The translations under genes and the position numbers were made by a program. Under the pieces are notes generated by a model. The model made no database searches. It was not told the DNA's origin and worked only from the letters and a program-made list of their open reading frames with translations. Positions 11,426-23,361 of a DNA stretch of 64,000 bases are shown here, piece by piece. The first letter of the stretch is position 1. Every line of letters starts with the position of its first letter. Origin of the DNA: Warburgia ugandensis (Eukaryota > Streptophyta > Magnoliopsida > Canellales > Canellaceae); assembly GCA_035236585.1 (NCBI GenBank), contig CP141133.1:46393729-46457728 (forward strand). The letters run 5' to 3'.

Positions 11426-14212
11426 TGTATCTTTAAAAATACTCATAAGAACACCAATCAACATAGTATTTTCATGTAAGAAAGGTCAATCCCATGAGGA
11501 ATATCATAGAATTGCAATGGATTAGATTTTATTTAGATCAATTAACTTCAGCCAAAGGGATAGAGATGTGCTTAAATTGGAATTTAAAACTACCAAGAAG
11601 GTAACATGCATGGAATTAGAAACTAAACTTAAAAGAAACTTAATAAAAGCTAAAAATAAATATTAAAATCAGAAACTAACCTAAGTAAGATGCAAGCAAC
11701 TAAAGGAAACCAATTCTAAATTACCATCAATCAAATTAAGAAACTTAAACTAAAGGAAACAACTAAAAATGACACTTTCCTTAACTAGAATTAGAAACTT
11801 TCTAAAACCAATTTAGGAAAATTTGTAACATTAAAATAACCTGCAAAAATAAGTAACCAATGAGATCTAACCAACATTAATAAGAAATTAGAAACATGCA
11901 TGTAAATGGAAACTATCATTAAAAAGACTTTCTAAATTTTAACACTTTCTAAATCCTAAAACTTCCTCAAGGTGGAACTTCCTAAAATTCAAAAAGGAAA
12001 ATTTCTTAACCTCAAATAAACATGAAAATAACTAAATTAACTACTGCTAAATGAGATCTCATAACCAAATTAATCAAAGATTAAAGATGAAAGGGATTTA
12101 GTACCATGTGCATGGTTCTAGGACTTTTTACATGGTTCTAGGACCCCAAAGTGGCTCAATTGGATGTATCTAAACTGACTAATCATGAAAAGTAGCCATG
12201 TGATCTAATAAAAAATATGAAAATCTAAATGGGTTCCTAAAGGCTTAAGCAAATAAGGTGTTTTGGAGGCTGGAAATAAAGCACAAATGTAAGTAGAAAA
12301 CAATTTCCAAATTTCATACTTAAGAACTTTAACTAAAACATGCATAAATAAGCAACTAAAACCATAACTTTTATGAAAGGAAACAACCCCGATCTTAAGT
12401 AATTTGATGAACTAAAAAATTCATAACAATAACTCCTAAAAAACTTTATTGAATCATATCCAAATTGCACCAAAAACGAAACACATAATACATGTTTTAT
12501 TGCTGGAAATTGTGTCTAATTCTTAAGCATGAAATCCTATCTAAACTATGCCAACAGTGAAATCTAATGCTCATAAACAAAAGTATGATGACATGCAAAG
12601 AAAACCCATGAAGGAATTCAAGAGAAAAATAAGGTTAAGTGGGTGAACTAAATAAGGAAAAACTGCCCAAAACTAAGAGAAAAAGAAGGTAAAAAATGTG
12701 GAATTTAAGTGGAGAGATCAAGGATTTAAGCTAGCTATTCTCTTGGAACTCACCACCACAGAATAACTAACTTGAATATTGATTTAATAATAAATAAAAA
12801 CTATATAATTGAAGTGAAAAAGGAAAGGGTTGAGGGTTGGAAAGATAGCATGGGCTTTAAGGAACAAAACAATGAAAACTAAAAGCGCTGAACCTAAAGA
12901 AAAAAATCTAAATTACTGACCTGAATCGGAGAGAAAATAAGCAAGATTTTAATAAGAAGACCAAAGGAAGAAAATCCTTCAATAAATCCCAAAGTCCAGC
13001 GACAAATAATACCAAAGAAGAGCTTGATTTCAAGGTTGTGTGACTTAACCTTTACTTGAAAACTTCGCATGGAACATGGGGCTATATATAAATGAATGGT
13101 TTCCTAGCTTAGGAAAGGTGAAAACATGAGGAAGGTGGCCCCAGGGTTGGGGTGTCAAATGAGGAAAGTTAAGTGAGATGATGTAATCTAGATGATGTAA
13201 GAAAGAGAGGTGGGAAGATGACATAAGGTGTTTTTTTCCTTCTAATTTTGTGATGTTTGGTTGATGAAAAGTTAGGGAATAGGTAAGGAATAAGGTTTAG
13301 AAAAGATATAGAAATATCTAAGGTTTTAAAGTTTATTAAATTGAAGTAGATCTAAAGTTTTTCGTCAGATCACCAATTAGGAAGGAGGGGTGCATCTTTT
13401 TCCATGGAGGAGGCTCCCTCCTTTAACTTGTAACCTTAAGTCAATTTGAATGGAAAAAGAGTGAGGGATGGAATTGGAAAGTAGAGTTTCTCTCTTGATG
13501 GGTCCATCATAGTCATCTTACCTTTTACATAATTGTCTCAAATCTTTTAAATAAACCTTAAAAATCCAAATTTAGAAAGTAGATCATTGCTTGAATTCTC
13601 CTCCAATTATATGACTCCATGTGGCATTTGGCTTAATTGGCTTGTGTGGCTCACTTTGAGGCCTCATTTGGCTTGGCTTCATGGCTCACACCCTTGGCTT
13701 TGATGGCTTGACTTGCTTGGCTTGAATTGCTTAGCTTGTTACCTTCTCTCATGGCTTATATGGCTAAGGTGGCTTGAATGGCTCCCATGCAAAGGTGGTG
13801 GAAATGCATGGCTTGCTTCATAGTCCCATTTTAGTCACCTTTAGCTCTTCCAATTTCTTCCATTAATCCATCATTTTGTTTGATATGATCTTGGACCTTG
13901 ATCTACTTTGAAATGTTGAAATTTAGGCCTTGACTCAATCTTTTGATCTTAATTTTTGATTCTCATCTTGATCAATCTCAACTATTGAATCTTCATTTCA
14001 ACAACAAAAGAAAAAAATACTAATTAAATACTATGACAATTCACACACTTAATCTAGATTAGCTTCTAAACTTGCCAAATTTCAAAGTTTTGAATTATTA
14101 GGTTATAAATGCATGTGTTATGAAATTTTAAAAAATCCTAGAAATACCTTTATATTTTATAACACACGAAATCCTAATTGGGTACTTTTCATACAAAATT
14201 GAACACTTATCA
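11426..14212 (-). mobile_element. Athila-like LTR of element 1 (5' LTR)
   Basis: On the minus strand the LTR starts TGATAAGTGTTCAATTTTG at 14,212 and ends at 11,426, next to the primer site, giving about 2.79 kb. The U3 (about 13,100-14,212) holds a TGGCTT-rich stretch (13,630-13,800) and a paired CATGCA motif (13,786-13,810). A TATA box lies near 13,082-13,090 on the minus strand and an inverted repeat follows at 13,028-13,061. Similar blocks in the same order occur in the LTRs at 18.3, 21.7, 25.4 and 48.9 kb. It abuts the protease region of element 2 at 14,213, so element 1 appears to have inserted into element 2. Confidence 0.75.
13082..13090 (-). promoter_or_regulatory. TATA box of element 1 LTR
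   Basis: TATATATAG on the minus strand, about 1.12 kb from the LTR start, comparable to the TATA positions in the other Athila-type LTRs here. Followed 21 bp downstream by an inverted repeat. Confidence 0.45.
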
Positions 14213-17200
14213 ATAGTGCTAACCAAAATGCTATTAAAGATGGGGCATATCACGCCAACATCTAAAAGCATAAAGACTTCATCTCTAACCACATCCCTCA
14301 TATGGAAATTTAATCTTCTTTGGGTTTTCCTGGAGGATTTAGCATTTTCTTCTAGGTGGATTCTGCCATAAACATAGCTTAACTAATCTCCTTGATGTCT
14401 GCTATAGTCCACCCTAAATTAGTCTTATGTTCCTTGAGAACATCAAGTAATTTTTCTTCTTATTATTGGTTTAAATCTGATGCTATTATTATTGGTAAGG
14501 ATTCATCTGGTACTAAATAGGAGCATCTAAGATTATCAGGTAAAGGCTTTAAGATTAGAGAAGGTGGTTGCTCTATAGAGGGTATGGGAATAGACTATGA
14601 TGAAGTGTTTCCACATAAGGTCCCCAATTGGAGATGTCCATAATTGGAGCAGCATCTAAAAGGTTGTTTACCTCCATAGTGGACTTGTCTAAATCAAAAT
14701 TACTATTAAAGTGCATTAGACAGGCCTCAAGTGGGTCAGAGATGGATAATGGTGGATGAATGTCTTGAATTAGACTTAATAAAATTCACTTCACAAGAAT
14801 CATCGAGGTCTAAATGTTGTTGGCCGACAATAAAGACATTGAGTTTAACCTTCATGTTTCCAGAAAAAAATTTCATGACACCATTCCTACAGTTTATAAT
14901 GGTGTTGGATGTCACTAGGAATGGAAGTTCTGACTACCAAAATTGAATATAGGTTAAGTGTCCAATACAATGAAGCTGATCAACTAATAAAATCAGTCCA
15001 CTTATATCAAAACATCCATAACCAAACCACCTCGTATCTTCACTGATCTACCTACTAATTGCAATGTAGTAGTGGTTGGTTTCAGCTCACCAAGCCTCAG
15101 TTGCTCATAGACAAAGTATGGTAACAAGTTAACACTGGTGCTTAGTTCAAGCAGTGCCCTATCTATGACATGATCTCCAATAATGCATGAAATTGTAGGG
15201 CACCCTGAGTTTGTAAACTTGGATGGGATCTTGTGTTGATTTAAAAAAAGCTCACCTACTCAGTGAGGAAAGCTTTCTTCCATACATTGAGCTTTATCTT
15301 TCTATTACGGAGCTCTTTCATGAACTTGGCATAGGTAGGGACATCTTTTATTTCAGTGAACAATAGAATGTTAATTTGTACATGTTTAAATATATCTATT
15401 AGCTCATTGAAGTTTGTTCCCTTCTTAACCTTGTTCTACAACTAAGGAAATGGGGCCTTGGACACATAGGGTGCCTCCACTATATGTTCAATAGGTGATG
15501 TCTATCTTTTGTCTTTCTCCCATGGTTTGGCAGCCTCATTTTCCTTGCTAGTTTCCTTAGGTTGCCCTACTTTGTTGTTGACCTAATGGCAGCTCCTAAG
15601 GGTGGTTATAGACTTGGCCTGCTATTGAGAGTTATGAGTTTGGGAACTTGACCCTATCTCAAATTGGCCCTTTCCTCTATCTTGTAGTGCAATAGACATC
15701 TTGCTTACTTGCATTTCTAACTTGGCTATGGCTTGAGAGTTGACATGGGCTGCATGTTGACTGTCATTTTGCAATTGGAGTAGGGCCTTGTTAGTATCTT
15801 CAATTTTCTTCAAATATCTTTCAGTAGGGGCTTTTATATTTTCCACAAATGATGGTTTCATTGGTTGCTAAGGTTGTTGGAAGCCAGGTGGCTGTTAGGG
15901 AACTATAGCTCTAGGAAAGTTTTGAGTAGGCAATTCACATATGGTCCCCCCTAATAGCTACTCTTCAACGATGAAAAATTTAGATGCCTAACCCATCTAG
16001 GATTATAGGCCTTAAAATACTGGTTGTTGTTAGGATTGCAATACACATTTAAAGCATTCACTTATTAGACCAAATATTTGTTAAGTGCTCTATTTGATGG
16101 TCAAGTTGCAGTTGTGTGGGTTGGATTGGAATACAAAGCACAAACCTCCTGTGTAGGCTTAATAGATGTGGTAGCCATGAGGCTCTAAAACATAGTTTGA
16201 ACTTTGTCTACTCTCCCATCATACATGTCCATTCTTTCTAATATAGAGTCAAGCTTCTATGCTAGATCTATATGCACTCCAATTTCATATAGGCCCCCTT
16301 TCTTTGGAGGCTGGTTGTTTGTCTCTCTTCTACTTGTTAGGAAGTATTTGCTAATGTCTGGATAAACTCCTTGGCCTCTATCATCTTTTAGCATGATGTC
16401 CCCTCCACTCACTATATCAACCATTTGTCTATTTTGAGGTGTCAATGCCTCGTAGAAGTATTCAACTTGCTGCCATTTCTCAACTCCATGTTGTGGGCAT
16501 TTCTATAGCAATTCATTCCACCATTCCCAAATTTGTAATACTATTCAACATCCCTTAGTTGGAAATTTATAATTTCCCTATGAATGGAATTTTTCTTGTG
16601 AATAGGAAAGAATTTATTCAAAACTTGCTAAACAATTGGTCCCATGTATTTATGGAACCTATGTCTAAGGAATTTAACCATGACTTAGCTTTATCCTATA
16701 GTGAGAATGGGAATAACTTAAGCCTCATCGAGTCATTCAACAAATTTTAGAACTTGAATGTGGCACATATATTAAGGAAATCCTTAATATACAAGTACAT
16801 ATCCTCTCGCTCTTGTCCATAAAAAGTGGGGAGCAATTGTATGACTCTTGCCTCTAATTCAAAGTGGTTTGTATTTATTGGAGGTAAAGCTATACAGGAT
16901 GGGGTGTTAAGATGGAGTGGTGCATAAAAATCTCAAATAGATTTGTGCTTAGCTTCTACTGGTGGTGTGGCCATGAGGGTAGGAACTTGGTTTCTTGCCC
17001 CTTTCCTAAGGTTGTGTTCAATCTCCAAATCAAAAGGTACTAGCTCTAAGTTTTGAGATTGATGCCTTGCATAAACTACCCTAATTCCTAACTAAATGTC
17101 CTAACTATATGCTAACTCTAACTCTACATGATGCATAATCAATCTTAGTAATCACTAATTGAGTAGTATTTTGAATATCTTTTGTGGCTGCATAAGTGGT

Positions 17201-18288
17201 ACTTCTTAGACTTAGATCTAGTCAACTCCTTTTATCTAGATTTAACTATTGCTTACCAGTTGGATTCTACTCTAAAGTGGTTAATACAATCCTTGTGTTA
17301 AGAGGCTCTTAGACCTCAATCAACATCAATGGAAGGCATGGAAAAATCACTTGGATTTTAAGACACCCACTATAACCATAGTGCTCAGAAGCCACTGGAG
17401 TGACAATAGATTGTGTCCTTCTAAAAGGGTCCTATAAGCTCAATAACCCTAAATCTCTTTCTTCTTGATTTTAACTTAATGTTCAATGATTGGGATCATG
17501 ACATATGAGGAAGTTGATTGATTCCTAGGTGGGCCAAGCATTTGGTCATGACATGCAGTCCTTATCTTACAAGGGTTCTTGCCATGCCCTTACTAACATT
17601 AATTTCCATTCCACCATAAAGCTAAAAATGTGTAATGAAAAGCAACAATCAAACTACTGCCTACCTATATGTTATTTGACAAAGTGTTAGGCACCCCAAT
17701 AGATGAAACACTATAACCATGCAGCCTATGCCTTGGTTATGACCAAGCTTCGGCTAACCTTTGTTAAATAGGTGAAAAAACTAATGTCGCAATCCTAAGA
17801 ATATGTAATATATATTAATGCATGAACCTAATTTATATGATCTATACTACTATTACAAATGCAATTTTCCTCTAAATGCATTTTATACTAGAAAATAAAA
17901 ATATGGGTGAATACCTCTCATAGTTAGGATTTTGATGACGTGATTTGGGACACCATACCCCACACTTGCCTTACATTGTTAGAGCCCATTTTAAAATTAA
18001 AAAAAATTAAAAGCACAATCGGCCTCACTAGAATTTCACTCAAATCCTAATCTAAGAATTAAATAAAAACTTAATCTATATTGATGAAGCTACAGCTCCT
18101 TTGGTGATTTCTCTTGCACAAAAATCAAACAATTATGATCAATAAGGGAAAACTGGAAATAAAGTGCAAAAAATAATGAAAATCGTAAAATAAGGCAACC
18201 CAAACCTAGACTAGAGGTAAATAATCTGTGTGAGGTTCCATTGCACAAATCGTTGCAATTCCCTAGCAGCAGTGCCAAAAAATTCTTA
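14213..18288 (-). mobile_element. Athila-like element 2: leader, gag and protease remnant
   Basis: Internal region of a second minus-strand Athila-like element, downstream of the LTR at 18,289-21,041. A degenerate primer site (minus strand TTTTTTGGCACTGCTGC, near 18,262-18,280) is followed by a leader (about 17,100-18,260), a gag-derived part (about 15,600-17,100, with TPQNRQMVD and a helical, coiled-coil-like C-terminal stretch around 15,620-15,860) and a protease-derived part (about 14,700-15,500). The protease part shows GCPTISCIIGDHVIDRALLE followed by the family's S-V-N-L-L-P block. The region breaks off at 14,213, just before reverse transcriptase, where the LTR of element 1 begins. Many disruptions; fossil. 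It corresponds by eye to 55.5-56.9 kb of element E. Confidence 0.75.
18262..18280 (-). promoter_or_regulatory. Degenerate primer-binding site of element 2
   Basis: Minus-strand TTTTTTGGCACTGCTGC with GGGAATTGC following corresponds to the tRNA-Asp-type primer site of Athila elements, with a few substitutions. It sits immediately inside the LTR end near 18,289. Confidence 0.6.
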
Positions 18289-21041
18289 TGATTTTTAAGT
18301 TAAACTAGTAAGTGCATGAATTAGTTGTAGTAATTCATGCAATAGAGGTTGATTCCATGAGGAATTGAATGGAACTATTATATTAGTGGGACCTTCCATA
18401 AGTTACTTAACCTAACCAAAGATATTGTGATTTTAACATAAACTAAGAATGGAAACTTGACATAAATCTAGACATGGACTATGAAAATATGCCAAATGTA
18501 AACATGCCAAACTAAGAAATTTTTATAAAAACACTTCTTAAAATAAAAATTTCCTAAGATCAAAACCTTTAAATTTAGAACTTGCTTAAATTAACTTTCT
18601 AAGCATGAAATTTGGAAACTTTGCAAATCTAACTAAGGGAAACACTATAAGGAAATTAGGCAACAAATCTAACACTTTCCTAAACTTAACTTTATAAACA
18701 TGAAACTTAGAAAATTTTTAAATAACACATAACAAGCTAATGGAAACTAATAATTAAGACTAAACAACATACTAATCAATGAATTCAATAGCATAACCAT
18801 GCATCAATTCAAAGGAAAATACATCTATACCCATGCGCATGACTCTAGAGTGGGGTGCGTGATTCTATTACGATTCTTATTTATGGAAGCTTGTAAATAT
18901 GATGCAAACCTGTGTCAATGGTAGTAATGAAAGTGCATGGACAGAATTGAATAACAACTTAAAATAACATCTAAGACATGCCATGTGACATATAATGAAA
19001 TCTAATTCAAGTAACAATGCTCAACTCATGCAAACAATCAAATCTAGCATTAATCAACTAATTGAAATAGAACTTACCTAATATGATTGAAATGAACTAA
19101 TTGAAATTCAGCAATACTCTAAACACTTCCACAATCATCCACCAAAATGTCTCCACCAACAACCAAATCCCCTCAAAACCATGCGTCTAGCCCATGGGAC
19201 CAAGGTGGATTTGGTTGAGATGAAGACTTTGTTAGGATTTATTACTAAGATTGCTTAAATACTAAACTACGGAATGAAGTAAAACACTTACCAACTATAG
19301 CCAATGTTCAGCCCAAAAATTCCTCAAAACATTGAGCATGTCACCGAGTGGTGTGCATAAATCCTAGGGATTTGGGGTTGATAGAAATGCATAATAGAAA
19401 TGCAAATAAAGCAAGTATTGAATCATAAACTAAGGAACCATTATTAAAATAAACTAAGAAAATGAAAATAAACAATCAAGAAAGGGAAATACTAATCATC
19501 AACTTCATTGATTTATAGGTCAAGATTACTAGGATGTTGCACCATTCTTGATGTGTACGCTTACATAATATAAACCTCTAATTAAAACTCCTCTAGCCCT
19601 CCTACTCTAACAAGGATGAAGATCAAAGGGAACTTCAATGGAAACATGGTAATCACTCTAGAATTTAATGGAACCAAGGCTTAAGTAAACAAGCAAAAGA
19701 CAAGGGAAAAGAAACCTACCTTTCTCAAAGGAACTTGCATGGAACATAAAGGAGAAAAACCCAAAAGTAGAAGTCCTTGAAATGGGAATCATGGAAGAGA
19801 TGGATTCCACATCCAAGTTGAATCCCCAAAAGAAAAAAAATGTGAAACTCTTAAGGGGGAGCGAGGTGTTGAGGAAAGGAAAGAGGGAAGAAGGTGGAAT
19901 GCGTTCCACCTCCTCTTCAAAATGTTTCCCACATGTTAAACTCCAAGAGAGTTTTATAGGAGTTTTACTTTTCCTTTTTTTCCAAAATATAATTTAAGGG
20001 TGGAATACGATGAGAAGGAAAGTGGATGGATAGGATGAGGTGGCTTCCTAGGGTCCTTAAGGAGGTTATATGGTGGGAGATTGTGAAAAGGAATGGAGGA
20101 GTCCTATTTTTTATTATCTATGCATTGGGACTTTTCTCCACAAATATTTACATGTGGAATTAACATAAGGCAAAGTGGAAAGGAATTGGGTAGTAAAGAG
20201 GAAGGAGAATAAAGGATGAGTTGGAGGTGGGGATGTGGATGTGGAAACATGGGGAAGGTCCAACCATTGGTGGGAGACTCCATTTTCCTAGGAAAGAGGC
20301 ATCTTGCCCTTTTGTTTTCATGTGAAATTCCTTTGAAAGTGAGAGAGATATGGAAAGAAAAGTATAAGAAAGATGGCAGCCCTTGGATGAAGACCAGATG
20401 ATGATGATATGTGATGAGGTGGAGTAAGGTGGCTTCCTGAGAAGGGGAGGATTGGTTGGATGGGTTAGGTAGGACTCTAGGATTGGTTGGCTGGTTGAAA
20501 TGGGAGTTTAAGAAGGTTGTAGAGATTTAGAAAGGTGGGCTTCCTTGGTAGGACAATGCAAATTTGTAGTGGTTTTATATGGTCTAGTGGAAAGTGAGAA
20601 TAACATGAAAAAATAAGAAAAATGAAGTGGGTTCTTCCTATTGGTCCACTTGTGCATGTGCCCAGTTTATCCACCTTTGGCTTCTCCAATTCCATCTTTT
20701 GCATGACTTAAGGTGATCTTGATCCTTGATCTCATGTTGGATTGCTAATGGGCCTTAACTCTATCTTTCTATCTTGATCTTTAATTTTCATCTCAATTGA
20801 TCTTGGCCCTTGGATCATCATCTTGCTTCCTACAAAAAGTGAAAGACTCTAACTAAATCCTAGAAAAATATGATTATTAACATACTTATGCCAGATTACC
20901 TGTAAATTATCAAATTTTTTATCTTTTAGGTTCGAAGTGCATGTGTTATAATTTTTGGTTAAAAACCCTAATTTAATGCTATAAATTATAACACATGGGA
21001 ACCTAATTGGGTGGTTTTAGTACAAAATTAGATACTTATCA
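18289..21041 (-). mobile_element. Athila-like LTR of element 2 (5' LTR)
   Basis: On the minus strand the LTR begins TGATAAGTATCTAATTTTG at 21,041 and ends near 18,289, about 2.75 kb. Typical parts are the 'ttgattccatgaggaattg' block near its 3' end (18,351), AC-rich U5 sequence, a TATA box at 19,952-19,958 (minus) and a palindromic stretch GGTGGAA/TTCCACC at 19,893-19,910. U3 shows less of the TGGCTT pattern than the other copies. Decayed but complete in outline. Confidence 0.7.
19952..19958 (-). promoter_or_regulatory. TATA box of element 2 LTR
   Basis: CCTATAAAAC on the minus strand, about 1.09 kb from the LTR start, comparable to its position in other LTRs of this group. Confidence 0.45.
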
Positions 21042-21717
21042 CTAAGCTACCCAAAATGGACATTTTCATATGAGAGAGAATCATCTTGAGTGAGGAGTTT
21101 TAGAAAAATCTAGAGAGAGAAGGAAAGAGAGGAGGGGGTGAATCTAGACATTTTTAGGGAAATTTAGAGAGAGACTTTAGGATATGAAATAGGGTTTCTA
21201 AGAAGAATTCTTAGGTGGACTAATAGGATTGCAAGATGTGGAGGAATATACCAAAACATAAGCAAGAGTGTTAGATCCAAATAGAATGGTTTTGGACATT
21301 TTTTGTAAGAGGGACTCGGGATACGTCTCTCTCTCTCTCTCTGTCTCTCTCTCTCTGTCTCTCTCTCTGTCTCTCTGTCTCTCTCTGTCTCTCTCTCTCT
21401 CTTTAGACTTCAATGTTTTCGCAATTCTTTGAGGAGAGTAGCACATAAGAGGATCTCTCTCTGTCTCTCTCTCTCTCTCTCAAGTCCAACATTTTTCACT
21501 TTAAGATAAAGAGAGAGAAGAGCTTGGGACATCCTAGAGGGAACTTATTGAGTATTGAGGATGAAACATTTTCATGTTGAGTTTTCAAAGAAAGTTAAAG
21601 AGGAGTAAGATGTGTTTTTTTGGATAGTTTATTTTCAATTTTGTGAAGAGGATTTTCACATTTCTTCTTGTCTCTTCTCAAGTATCACACACTCATCTTT
21701 CTCCCCTTCCATTCTGA
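21042..21717. other. Spacer between LTRs with CT-rich satellites
   Basis: No coding signal. The stretch is purine/pyrimidine skewed, with GAGAGA runs around 21,100-21,180 and two (CT)n tracts. It separates the LTR of element 2 from the next LTR and resembles neither by eye. Confidence 0.5.
21325..21481. repeat. (CT)n microsatellites with GTCT interruptions
   Basis: Two tracts, 21,325-21,402 and 21,453-21,481, of CT dinucleotides regularly interrupted by GTCT. Any frame through them gives only Arg/Glu or Ser/Leu repeats. Confidence 0.9.
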
Positions 21718-22480
21718 TGTGCTTTAATTATTATTGCAAGTACATAGATCTATTGGAGTATAGACATAGCAAATACGGGTCGATCCCATAAAGACTTTTA
21801 AAATGAAGTTTAATTAAAATCTAATTCATTACGCTTTTACTTAGCCTAGATGAATAAACAAGGAATTTGAACACTTACTTACTTTTAATACTAAGGGAAT
21901 AAAAGAACATTTATAAACTAAAGCAAAGAAAAAAAAGTGAACTAAAAAGAGAGGATTTTAATTAATTGTCTAATATATTACAATGGACTTACTAAGAGAA
22001 TACATAAAAGAAAAGAAACATTAAAAGAAACTTCTTCCACCAGGCTTAAATTCTGCTGTAGGCTCTCTTGTTATGTTACTCAACAAGAGCTTGTACACTA
22101 CTTTTCAACCCAAAATACACTAAAAGCTACCACCAAGCTTTTCTCATCTGTAGCCCAAGATGTCACTTCCCTAATGTTATGCTCAATTTCAATCCAAAGA
22201 TCCTTAGGAATGAATTAGTAGGGCAACCAATGAAAGAGGCACCAACTTGCTTTTCTTAAAAGATCACCATCCTTTAGAAGAAGAAAAAGAGAAGAAAACT
22301 CTATGATGCTAGATATTCTAGATAAAGGTTGGTCCTAGGGAGTAAAAACAAAAGAGAAGGAAGTGAAACCATGAGGTGCATCCATAAAAAACTTGGATGC
22401 CTCAGTTTGGAGTGTGAGTGTGATTTGTGATAAGAAAAAGAAAAGAGACTTAAGGAGGAGAAGGGAAGATGAAAAAAGGG

Positions 22481-22760
22481 CTAGAGTGGAATGCATCCCT
22501 TGGGTTGGACATTCCACTCTAGTTGTAAATGAAAATAAAAATGAAAAGGGGGTAAGGTGAGGGCACTCAATGGGAGTGAACATCCCACCTTACTGATGAA
22601 AAGGAGATACAAACATGCTAGAGTGGGGAGCATCCATTGGCCTTGGACGTCCCATTCTAGCAAGGTAAATAGCAAAGATAAAAGTAAAAGGAAGAGAAGA
22701 GAAGAATGGAAGAGGAAACTAACATGAGAAGGTACCCATTGGCATTGGGCATCTAACCAT
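22481..22760. repeat. Cluster of three to four hairpin modules
   Basis: Module 1 has perfect 13-bp arms, CTAGAGTGGAATG (22,481-22,493) and CATTCCACTCTAG (22,510-22,522). Module 2 has arms at 22,552-22,563 and 22,581-22,593 (GTAAGGTGAGGG / CATCCCACCTTAC). Module 3 has arms at 22,616-22,629 and 22,650-22,662 (TGCTAGAGTGGGGA / TCCCATTCTAGCA). A weaker fourth lies at about 22,725-22,760. The sequence between the arms is related in modules 1, 3 and 4 (CATCC-TTGG-TTGGAC-like). Confidence 0.75.
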
Positions 22761-23088
22761 AGATTAGAAGAGAAGGGGAAAATAAAAAAAATATGGAGAA
22801 AGTGGCCCTTGGCCTATTGACTCACCAAATTCTAACTTAAGGAGATCTTGAAGGAACTAGGAACTTACTTAGGTTGAAGTATTACTACTCTTCAGCATGA
22901 TGGATTAGGCTATGAATTAGAATGACTTATGGCTGGAATTGAATGCTCTTACCTCTACTCTTAAGGATCTGTACATGTGAAGCTTGTGGGAGAGATGGCA
23001 AGAGTGACCTTTCTCTCTCTATTCATCATAACTTAGGCTTTATACTTTGGGAAAAGTTCAAAGATTGTTTTGCCGTTTCCTTCACCCC

Positions 23089-23096
23089 TATTTATA
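23089..23096 (-). promoter_or_regulatory. TATA box of the divergent LTR
   Basis: TATAAATAG on the minus strand. A short inverted repeat (CTTTG / CAAAG, 23,045-23,063) lies about 25 bp downstream, as at the TATA boxes of related LTRs. Confidence 0.4.
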
Positions 23097-23347
23097 CATT
23101 TTCTAAGGAGAAGCCCTAAGGATTGGAAGGCTATGATCATAACGAGAAGGACTTAAAGTTCGATGTGGATGAATTCGAAGCTAGAAAAGATAAGGAAGAA
23201 AGGAAAGAACAGGGGGTGTGTGGAATTCAATTTAGGAAGGAGTGGTTGCTTGGATAGGGAAATTAAAATGGGACTAGAAGAGGGATACTGATGAGGATTA
23301 TAAGGAAAGTTAGGGTAAGGAAGGAGGAAATAAATGGGTGGGGGGAA

Positions 23348-23361
23348 GGGGGGGGGGGGGG
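23348..23361. repeat. Poly-G run of 14
   Basis: G14 preceded by GGGGGAA in a purine-rich stretch within the LTR. A similar G13 run is at 50,585-50,597 in another LTR copy. Confidence 0.9.

Noticed and set aside
21198-21446. ORF with long Arg-Glu repeats
   Set aside because: Translation of a (CT)n tract with GTCT interruptions; no other protein feature.
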